Part shown: positions 55,533-64,000 of the stretch, in pieces | How the letters are laid out: the number at the start of each line of letters is the position of its first letter | How positions within the stretch are numbered: the stretch's first letter is position 1 | Assembly (NCBI GenBank): GCA_029721435.1 | Contig: CM056573.1 | Coordinates: 153,781,947-153,845,946, forward strand | Origin: Gymnothorax reevesii | Lineage: Eukaryota; Chordata; Actinopteri; Anguilliformes; Muraenidae | Direction: 5' to 3' | DNA length: 64,000 nucleotides | The notes under the pieces: model-generated | Database searches by the model: none | What the model saw: the letters and a program-made list of their open reading frames with translations, nothing else | What the model was told of the DNA's origin: nothing | Translations under genes and position numbers: made by a program

Positions 55533-56590
55533 TAGTGGGTTACTTGAACCACTTTTCAAACAAACCAAAATTTGCTCTATTGATTTCATGATCTGAAAGT
55601 AATTAAAATTGGACTGGATAGACCCATCATTAGTGCATTTTCAGTGCAACTATAACTGTCTAGAAAATTGGTCTACTGGGTTAAATTCAGCTAAAGAAAA
55701 ATATTTTTCTGATGGCTCAACTAACCCTTCATTAAGGGTTAATTGAGCCACATAGTTGAGTTAGTTAAGCCAGTCTTGCTATACATAGGGCCTACCACTA
55801 AACAATGCTGCACATTTGGATAAAGAGTGATACTGGAGTAATCTGTCTCTAACTAGTGATTTGCGAGTTTAATTCCAGTCTGATCTGTAGCAACTTGCTG
55901 TCTTTCAGGTGTTTTGTGTACAGTTTTACAGGCAAGTCATATAAGTGATGCACATCTTGAGCTTTATTGTATGAAACCAAAATTAAAGTAATGGAATAAA
56001 TAAACACACTGTACATGTGATAAATTTGAAATTTACAGGACACGGTCCCTTTATTTTGAAAACTTTATCACTTCCATCAGAGTGAGAAACAGGAAGAATA
56101 AACTATTGAGGTTAAACTGTACATGTGGATAATGTTCAGTCTTAAATCTACTCAATATTCCACTTTAGGAGATTAGGAGCCATAGCTCAACTAACCCACA
56201 TGGAGGTGGATCAACTAACCCAGCATTGGCTATTATTTGAAACATGTCACATGCCTAGAAAACTTGAAATCAACATACGATCAAACAATATAGGGAAATA
56301 GCAGGAGAGAAGTCCTTACTATGTGACAGAAATTGGCACTTTAGAATAAAAATTGGTTGGGACATATGAAGTGACTTAACTTGAGATTGGAAATTCACTT
56401 TTGGTGAGATATAATGAAGTTTTCATGCTAGGACATGCTTGTCCTCCATGCACCTGGATCAACAAACAGGAAGTTCTGTACCAAATCTTAACACCAGATG
56501 GCACCACCAATCAGGAATCTCTTTGCAAGTGCTGTAGAAGTAGGGTGGCCCAACTAACCCAGCGGCTAAACTAACCCACTCTTCCCCTAC
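55533..56590. repeat. Candidate element with recurring CAACTAACCC words
   Basis: CAACTAACCC or its complement recurs near 55719, 56188, 56212 and 56550. The left edge GTGGGTTACTTGAACC near 55533 and the complement of the right edge GTGGGTTAGTTTAGCC near 56580 look like inverted ends of a non-autonomous transposon about 1 kb long. No coding sequence was recognised and no target duplication was established. Confidence 0.45.
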
Positions 56591-56899
56591 TGTAGTTCAG
56601 TGGGAACACTCTGGCGCTCCTGAAGCCAATGAAATTTTTCCTAGATTCTCTGAGTCTGACTGGCCTTAACAAAAATTATATTACTAAACACACCCTCTAC
56701 ATAGCTTTTATCACATTTGAACACCTTCTGCCACAAGTCAAGATTTTGGAGGTTCTCAGTGTCTTCAGTGATGAGACAGCATTCTATTTATTTTAAGACA
56801 TAGTGAATATACCGACAGGAGTCACATGAAAGGAAAAACTTGAATAAACATCGAGACAAGAATAACAAATGCAGATGCTTCTATTGATTTCCTGATTTG

Positions 56900-57350
56900 G
56901 GTCCACTTGTCCCCTACGGGTCACTATGAATCAACTGATTGTTATTCTGTGTCATCTCCTAAACATCTTATGATGAAGCATTCCTACCATGATGGGAGTG
57001 GTTTCAATGACAATGGCCAAGGCCCCTCAGAACGAAAGGGGTCACTGAGCAGTTATATGAGCATGAAAATGATCCAGAGCATATGTCATCGCCTTCACAG
57101 TCACCAGACCCCAAACAAGCGGAGCTCATATGGGAGATTTGGAACAATGTGTAGGACAACACTCTCAGTCACCATTATCAAAACACAAAATGAGGGGATA
57201 TCTCTGGGAATAAGGTACTCCATCCCTCCAGTAATGTTTTATGTGAGACTGCGTGCCAAGGTGTGTTGAAGCTGCTGGGTTGTGGAGGCCTAACTTCTCA
57301 CTAAGACCATTCATTTGGCTTTTCCATTAATTTGTCACCCGTCTGGACCT
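56900..57350 (+). mobile_element. Tc1 transposase C-terminal relic
   Basis: A plus-strand frame gives EHENDPEHMSS, which corresponds to the second catalytic Asp region. SPSQSPDPKQAELIWEIWNN follows, matching the usual SPDLNPIE block with the catalytic Glu shifted by substitution. Stops and frameshifts surround it. Confidence 0.6.
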
Positions 57351-58479
57351 TTAAAATAAAACTGAAGTCCTCCACTCTAACCCATTACATGTTTGAGGAC
57401 CATTGTGGGCTGTGCCTCTATTCAGGGTTGTACTTGAATCACAGGTTGTGGAGTTCCCACGATTAAGCCACAGATCAGCAGGTACAAGAAGATTGTAAAT
57501 GGTGAGGAGGGGGTACCTGGGTCCTGGCCTTGGCAGGTGTCACTACAGGTTACCCCTCCTTTCTTTTCAAATCTTCTTCTACTACTAAGGTCCCCAGTAC
57601 TATATTCAGTAATGACAACCTAATCGATTATACAGTATATGACATTCTGTTATGCAATCATATTTTTATGGTAGTCTATGCAATTATAGTCACACTGAAT
57701 CAACATTATCCCTCTAACTGAGATGTAACTAGAATAAAAATTACTTATTTTATATAATGTGGAAAATAATGTCTTTATAATATGGGCATAAATTGAGTCT
57801 CGCTCTCACTCATATATACACAGGACTACTCCGGGTTCCACTTCTGTGGAGGGTCTCTGATCAGCCAGTACTGGGTTGACACAGCTGCTCACTGCAGTCT
57901 CACATACGTAACAGAGCTGCTTCCAAAAACTTTATGCCTCTGAAAAATGATAAGGTTAAGCACTGAAAATGAATGCTGCTGGTAGAATAAACAAAATCTA
58001 CACTTTAACCATGCAAATTCTGACTACAGATCTAAAATTGTGCATTACAAAGCCAAATAAGCAAGTCTTTCCTCACAAATAGTATGATTTTTATGGTATA
58101 TACTGTCTATATCCATTTTTTTTCAATGTATTGCAGTGATCATTATACTCTCAGATATGATTGCAGCAAATTCCACCTGCATATTTGCATTGTGTTTTTC
58201 TGTAAGTCCATATAATCAGCTTGCTTGTTCATCCTCCCACCAGCCCATCCCGACACAGGGTCATCCTCGGTGAGCACGATCGGCAGTCTAATGTCGAGCA
58301 GATCCAGGTCAAGGCCATTGCCAAGTTAAGAGACCCACAGCCAAGCAGAGCATTCAGCTGTGTAGGCACCAATTCCATACATGCACCTGCATACAAAGTG
58401 CAGCTGGAGCACTCGCTGCTCTCCGTGTTATGATAAACAAGAGCCATCTGGCAATGGCGGATCCCCCGGCTGTAGGTTG

Positions 58480-58680
58480 TGTAACCTACAGGTTGTGTGG
58501 ACAGACGGATGGACCGAAACACCCAAAAGGCACAAATGGACCAAAAGGAGAAGCTCCATACCAAATTTGTGTTAGAAAGTCGTATAGTTTTCGAGTTCTG
58601 GTCCGGAAACGATTTTATTACAGATGGACGGACGGACACACTGATCGCTATATCCCCCCGCATTATATGCCGGGGGATAA
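58480..58680. repeat. Interspersed repeat with GACGGACGGACA words
   Basis: Contains ACAGACGGATGGACC at 58500 and ACAGATGGACGGACGGACAC at 58620, then TATCCCCCCGCATTATATGC and the hairpin-like end CCGGGGGATAA. This resembles a widespread animal non-autonomous repeat. It lies in a ctrl intron directly after the third exon. Confidence 0.45.
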
Positions 58681-59252
58681 TAAAAACTGTTATTTTCAAA
58701 GCCAACACTCGTGTCAGGATCCCATCAATGATAATTCTCAATAATTGAGGATTTTACTCAGCTTTTCATTTGAGATAGGCAAGTTCAGTGCTCATAAAAA
58801 ATGCATCATAAATGTGATAGTAAATAACAAATACAAGTACTTTCAATGCACATCTATTGATTGCATGGTAACATCTATACGGCATTTGCAAGACATGAGC
58901 TAGGAGTGAACATATAACTTCCTGTTCCTCAGGCCATCTATCACCCCTACTACAACAGCTAAAACTTCAACAATGACATCACCCTTCTAAAATTGTCGTC
59001 GCCAGTCCAGTTGACCTCCCGCGTGTCACCCGTGTGCCTGGCAACCTCCAGCTCCAGCGTGCCATCTGGGACCCGCTGCGTTACCACAGGCTGGGGGAGA
59101 ACTGAATACACCTGTCAGTCAATCCCAGCATTCCTCACTAGGCCTTCAGCATAATAGCAAGCACATAACTGTACTATCTCCTGTGCTTGGTTCTCCGAAT
59201 AACATATCCCCTGAAATTTTGACCCAATAATTCAATATTGGGGAAAGCAATG

Positions 59253-60821
59253 TACAAAACCCAAAACCAGAGAAGTTGGCACGTTATGTAAATCGTAGAT
59301 AAAAACAGAATACAATGATTTGCAAATCCTTTTCAACTTATATTCAATTGAATACACTGCAAAGACAAGATGTTTAATGTTCAAACTGAGAAACTTTATT
59401 ATTTTTTTTGCAAATAATCATTAACTTAGAATTTAAAGGCAGCAACACATTACAAAAAAGTTGGCACAGGGGCCTTTTACCACTGTGTTACATCGCCTTT
59501 CCTTTTAACGACACTCAGTAAACGTTTGGGAACTGAGGAGACCAATTTTTGAAGCTTTTCAGGTGGAACTCTTTCCCATTCTTGCTTGATGTACAGCTTA
59601 AGTAGTTCAACAGTCCGGGGTCTCCGTTGTCATATTTTACGCTTCATAATGCGCCACACATTTTCAATGGGAGACAGGTCTGGACTGCAGGCAGGCTAGT
59701 CTAGTACCCGCACTCTTTTACTACGGAGCCATGCTGTTGTAACACGTGCAGATTGTGGCTTGGCATTGTCTTGCTGAAATAAGCAGGGGCGTCCATGAGA
59801 AAGACGTTGCTTGGATGGCAACATATGTTGCTCCAAAACCTGTATGTACCTTTCAGCATTAATGGTGCCTTCACATATGTGTAATTTGCCCATGCCTTGG
59901 GCACTAATACACCCCCATACCATCACAGATGCTGGCTTTTGAACTTTGCGCCTATAACAGTCCGGATGGTTCTTTTCCTTTTTAGTCCGGAGGACACGAC
60001 GTCCACAGTTTCCAAAAACAATTTGAAATGTGGACTCGTCAGACCACAGAACACTTTTCCACTTTGCATCAGTCCATCTTAGATGAGCTTGGGCCCAGCG
60101 AAGCCAGCAGCGTTTCTGGGTGCTGTTGATAAATGGCTTTCGCTTTGCATTGTAGAGTTTTAACTTGCACTTGCAGATGTAGCGACGAACTGTAGTTACT
60201 GACAGTGGTTTTCTGAAGTGTTCCTGAGCCCATGTGGTGATGTCCTTTACACACTGATGTCGGTTTTTGATGCAGTGCCGCCTGAGGGATCGAAGGTCAC
60301 GGGTATACAATGTTGGTTTTTGGCCTTGTCGCTTACGTACAGTGATTTCTCCCGATTCTCTGAACCTTTTGACGATATTACGGACCGTAGATGATGAAAA
60401 CCCTTAATTTCTTGCAATAGCTCGTTGAGGAATGTTGTTTTTAAACTGTTCGACAATCAGCTCTGGCATTTGTTCACTAAGTGGTGACCCTCGCCCCATC
60501 CTTGTTTGCGAATGACTGAGCATTTCAGGGAAGCTGCTTTTACACCCAATCATGGCACCCACCTGTTCCCAATTAGCCCGTTCACCTGTGGGATGTCTTT
60601 TTTGCCACTTGTGCCAGCTTTTTTGAAACTTGTTGCAGGCATCAAATTGCAAATGAGCTAATATTTGCAAAAAATTACAGTTTACCTGTTCGAACATTAA
60701 GTAACTTGTCTTTGCAGTGTATTCAATTGAATATAGGTTGAAAAGGATTTGCAAATCATTGTATTCTGTTTTTATTTACGATTTACACAACGTGCCAACT
60801 TCACTGGTTTCGGGGTTTGTA
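59253..60821 (-). mobile_element. Near-complete Tc1 element with IR/DR ends
   Basis: 1569 bp between TA dinucleotides. Terminal inverted repeats extend about 200 bases. Each contains two copies of an AAGTTGGCAC-like core, outer at about 59274 and inner at about 59456, mirrored at about 60795 and 60620. This IR/DR layout is known from Sleeping Beauty-type elements. The transposase frame fills the interior on the minus strand. The insertion lies in a ctrl intron between the Asp exon and the next exon. Confidence 0.9.
59477..60499 (-). pseudogene. Full-length Tc1 transposase with two nonsense codons
   Basis: From ATG at 60499 to TAA at 59477 the frame spans 340 codons, the normal Tc1 size, without a frameshift. 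It is interrupted only by TAA at 60404-60406 and TAG at 59696-59698. The helix-turn-helix ([18 protein letters not shown]) follows the first stop. Catalytic residues are in [14 protein letters not shown] and SPIENVW, with 34 residues between the second Asp and Glu (DD34E). A nuclear-localisation-like basic stretch lies between the domains. The protein cuts and pastes its element; this copy should be inactive. Confidence 0.85.
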
Positions 60822-61945
60822 ATCTTTGTGTGGTTGTAATGTTTCGGTTTTCTTGTTGGCATGCCAATCGACATTGCTTTTTCTAACGTTTGATGGGCGC
60901 AAGACAACCTGCCTCACTCATGACTTTCTCTTCGCACAGCAAGTCCCCGATATCTCCAGCAGGTGGCGCAGCCTTTGCTCAGCCTGGTACAATGCAGGCA
61001 GTACTGAGGCCAGTATCGCATTACCGACAGCATGATCTGTGCTGGAGCCTCTGGAGTGTCCTCTTGCCAAGTAACTATGAGTACACTTATCCAGACTGAA
61101 TTAGCCAACAATTTGCATTCATTTTTTTTAATTCAGAGGAATTTTAACACGCAAGAACAGTCAATTCAAATATCCAATAGGAATGGCCAACTGTCGGCAG
61201 TTTCACCTATATTCTAATGTAATGCCTACCACCTACTCAGGACAGTGAAGACATCCCTAAGTTCCCTAAATATATTCCATCGGCAGGTGCTTATTTTCAC
61301 AAGTAAAACCACAGTACACAAACCCTGTTGAGTGCAGTCAGAGGAAGATATTTCTCATGCAGTCTACATGCACTCAATTTACAGGAAGATTCTACAAATT
61401 CTAAAGATTATGGAGCCATAACTTATTGAATTCTCCCAGACCCCTAGCAATGCCGGCGACCATGGCACAGCACCTAATAAAGCTATTAACAGCTGTTTCA
61501 AATCGTATCAAACATCCTATATTCCTACCATTTCTATTTTCATTACAACAGTTATATCACCTCTCCTTACTTCACCTCCGTCAGACATATCCCATCACTC
61601 ATGTCAACAGAACCTCTCATCCCCCATCTCGTTCCTCTCTTCTGGAGACAGGGTGATTCCGGAGGCCCTCTAGTGTGTGAGAAAAGTGGAGTATGGCACC
61701 TGGTGGGCATCGTGTCATGGGGCACGAGCAACTGCAACATTCGAGCGCCTGCCGTGTATGCCCGCGTCTCCTACTTACACGAGTGGATTGACAAGACCCT
61801 GGCTTACAACTGGGGAGTGAGAAAAGAATGGTGTCTTCAGGGCAGTGTGGTGGCAGAGCCAGACAGGAGAAGCCTGGACAACAGGAGAAACCTACCCTTT
61901 GACAACTTTCTCATTTGATCAAGTTCTCACAGCACTTGATGACCA

Positions 61946-61951
61946 AATAAA
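61946..61951 (+). promoter_or_regulatory. ctrl: Poly(A) signal of the ctrl remnant
   Basis: AATAAA lies 28 bases after the present stop, within an A-rich run. Short 3' untranslated regions are usual for pancreatic proteases. Confidence 0.5.
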
Positions 61952-63482
61952 AATAAAAAAATAAAGGGTGCGTGTCTAAAACTGGGTTCACTCTGACCAG
62001 CTCTCATCAAAGGCTAGGTTTTGTGCTGAATACGTACGCCATGTTATCTGTATTAAGCTCTCAGAGAAATTATTGGGGGCAAGGCCCAATAGAGAACACT
62101 TGCCTGTCCAGGACTAATGGCAAATGGTGCAGTTTTTGTACAGCAAGAACGCAACTGACACATGAAACAAATGAGTTCCTCTTTCGAGAAATTTTTAAAA
62201 AAATTTGGGAGAAGGCTCCAACCTCAAGAAACTCAGTCAGGCTCTCTGAGCAGTTGCAAGATCACAGCCCCCTATTGAGGAGAGTTGTGTGTGGACGCAT
62301 CAACTGACAATCAATAGGTTTAGACAGGGTTATGGGGGTGAGAAGAACACAAACCTGGGACCAGAGGGAGCGGTGAGAAGCACTGCATTACAACACCATG
62401 TGTTGTGCTTAAAAAGACAAGTGCCAGACCATGAATGTCACCTTCAATGTGATACTGCAGGAATTGCAGTTGCTTTGAGAGGCCCCTCCCCCACAATTTT
62501 GAGACCTAATTAACATTAAGAAACGCGTACAATAAAACTCGGTAGATTGGTCGCATTGGTAAACAGGATGGTATATTTTGTGAAGCGTCCTGTCGATAAA
62601 AAGGGTTTCATATCAAAGACTGTTGTAGTAGCTATTAGCTTATAAAAATGCTTCAACAAGTTGTTCCAAACAATTTCAAATCATTTTAAACAAAATGGTG
62701 ATTTCCATTTTGTTCAGCAAAGTCAACGACATGACGTTTTTGTGCAGCCGTATCGCTCTTCCTAGAAGTTTTCACCATGTTGCAGTGGGTTACGCAGCTT
62801 GTAGCTCTAAAGACACCAGATAGACTGAATACAATAGACAAATATACTGAGCTCTATGATTTGGCATGAAGGCACGCAAGGTTTAGCTTACAGCGCTCTA
62901 TCTTGGGTACACATTGAACATCCCCCCCTTTACCTCTCGCTGCATTTTACTGGTGTATAGGACTCACCGATTTCTAATACACAATACATTTTTAAGAAAA
63001 AATATATAAAATTCAAGGTACGTCTTATTTTCCAGTTTTTTACGGTAAGCGAGGCGCGTAACTTTAGGAGAGGAGAGAAGAAGTATCTGAGGTCAACGCG
63101 ACAGACTGAATGGACTGCAATGCGGACGCCGGAGACGCATGTAAATGCTATCAGATTGCAATCTGATCACAAAAAACACATTTTAAGACCACGTGTAAAG
63201 GTAGACCTTAACGGTATATGCACAATAAAGCACCGCACAGCAAATTTTCCCGATTATGTTTGAAAATAAATCTTTTCTCAAAATAGACTGATGATTTTGA
63301 GAAACACTTTCAGAAAACCACAGCTTAAATGGGAGGTTCCAATTTATTGTAAAATGACCAACACTCTTACTGCTTTAAAATATATCACTGGATTTACCCT
63401 GGGATGTTTGTGGACATCTGTGATGGAACTAACTGAAAATACTTTCACAAAAAACAAACACACACAACAGTCTCATTTGTAC
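61952..63482. other. Intergenic between ctrl and the minus-strand gene
   Basis: No exon was recognised. Around 62900-63200 the sequence resembles common fish repeats (for example ACACATTTTAAGACCACGTG near 63178), but no boundary could be set. Confidence 0.35.
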
Positions 63483-63488
63483 TTTATT
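63483..63488 (-). promoter_or_regulatory. Poly(A) signal of the minus-strand gene
   Basis: On the minus strand AATAAA is followed about 20 bases later by a GT-rich TTGTGTGTGTTTG stretch, a complete cleavage-signal pair. It lies 224 bases after the stop codon of the exon at 63712. Confidence 0.65.
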
Positions 63489-63711
63489 ACAGCAACTGTG
63501 TCATTAACTGAACTTAGGATACTTTGATTTGAAGATCCTGAGTTCCTCTTGCTCACAAATCCAGGTTTGGGGTGGAGTTTGGAGGACAGTTTCACGGACC
63601 ATAAAAACGAAAAAAATACTCCCATTTAAAAATAGGCAGTCTCTTTCCAGTCTCATCATCTCCTCAGTCACATACTGCCCTCTACAGGGCTGGAAAGGTT
63701 AATGGGAAGAG

Positions 63712-63790
63712 CTAGCGTTCATACATCTCCTTCAAGATCTTGATGCTTTCACTGTACCTCAGCTGGTTCTTGTTTGAAGCCTCTTTCCAC
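63712..63790 (-). CDS. Terminal coding exon of an unidentified gene
   Basis: On the minus strand the acceptor CTTCCCTGTGTTTCAG (just above 63790) is followed by 79 bases. These encode a completed codon plus [18 protein letters not shown], then LKEMYER and a TAG stop at 63712-63714. The composition is helix-like and codon use is gene-like. With the poly(A) site at 63483 this makes a credible last exon of a gene extending beyond the right edge. I do not recognise the protein. Confidence 0.6.
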
Positions 63791-64000
63791 CTGAAACACA
63801 GGGAAGGGGTATTTCCCATTTGACCAATAGTCAGACACACCATGAGGATATCTCAAAACATAAATCACCATTTGGATTTTCGTGTCTGCTCTATGCATGG
63901 TGTTTAGTTATGGGCAACTGTTTCACTCCAATCAGAAAGATTGTACTCTGTAAATGGTTCTTCCATTCAATACTCAATTTCTGTGATGGCAGTGCATGAA
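63791..64000 (-). other. Intron of the minus-strand gene
   Basis: Presumed intron upstream of the last exon. No further exon was seen before the window ends. Confidence 0.4.

Larger units (their letters stand above)
57445..61918 (+). pseudogene. ctrl: Chymotrypsin-like protease gene (ctrl), broken
   Basis: Exon remnants: 57445-57548 ([11 protein letters not shown], then the activation site and [14 protein letters not shown]), 57824-57907 ([17 protein letters not shown]), about 58244-58324 (RHRVILGEHDRQSN), 58933-59113, 60940-61070 and 61652-61918. The parent is a secreted pancreatic serine protease made as a zymogen. Catalytic His (57890), Asp (58975) and Ser (61658, in GDSGGP) codons are all present. 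Specificity-pocket SSCQGDSGG fits CTRL, with Ser189 and Gln192. Breaks: TAA at 58960, TGA at 61005, a donor at 58325 that is off by one base from the expected frame, and no stop at the usual C-terminus, so 36 extra codons follow AYN. The signal-peptide exon was not found. An assembly error in two places is possible but less likely than decay. Confidence 0.85.

Overview
The window looks like nuclear DNA of a ray-finned (probably teleost) fish. Genes are split by GT-AG introns, the intervening DNA is packed with degraded Tc1/mariner, PIF/Harbinger, piggyBac-type, LINE, tRNA-derived SINE and Ty3/gypsy sequences, and the protein-coding exons read as clear vertebrate orthologues. Only two protein genes are convincingly intact here: a TBC-domain RabGAP (5' end outside the window) and an HSC70 gene (hspa8). 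A decayed chymotrypsin-like protease gene (ctrl) and the last exon of an unidentified minus-strand gene complete the set. Species and family assignments are by eye; no search was run.

Layout. 1-16.3 kb: nine phase-consistent exons of a TBC1D25/TBC1D15-like GTPase-activating protein on the plus strand, with introns holding a deleted Tc1 element, three short MITEs, a LINE tail, a Tc1 relic, an LTR fragment and a TGCTG-rich degenerate tandem repeat that runs up to a splice acceptor. 16.3-35.9 kb: a gene desert of transposon debris: two copies of one Tc1 family, a SINE, a minus-strand gypsy element with one complete LTR and a truncated pol, hAT debris, two adjacent GC-rich minisatellites and further LTR and Tc1 pieces. 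35.9-45.7 kb: hspa8, with a candidate heat-shock-element promoter and noncoding first exon, then eight coding exons whose lengths and phases match those I recall for mammalian HSPA8. A Harbinger element sits in its third intron (after coding exon 2), and a (TC)n(AC)n microsatellite ends 18 bases before its last exon. The U14 snoRNAs usual in hsc70 introns were not seen. 46.4-57.4 kb: a second Harbinger element with a piggyBac-type element nested in it, plus LINE, THAP, SINE and Tc1 remnants. 57.4-61.9 kb: ctrl pseudogene with catalytic His, Asp and Ser codons present but two in-frame stops, and an almost complete Tc1 element inserted in one intron. 63.5-63.8 kb: the final exon and poly(A) site of an unknown minus-strand gene.

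The genes do not form a pathway: a vesicle-traffic GAP, a constitutive chaperone and a broken digestive protease are simply neighbours. I found no convincing undescribed system. The most useful leads are the missing U14 genes in hspa8, the freshly broken ctrl, the Tc1 element with only two nonsense codons, and the gypsy element whose pol fragment is bounded by a 15-base copy of its own LTR end.
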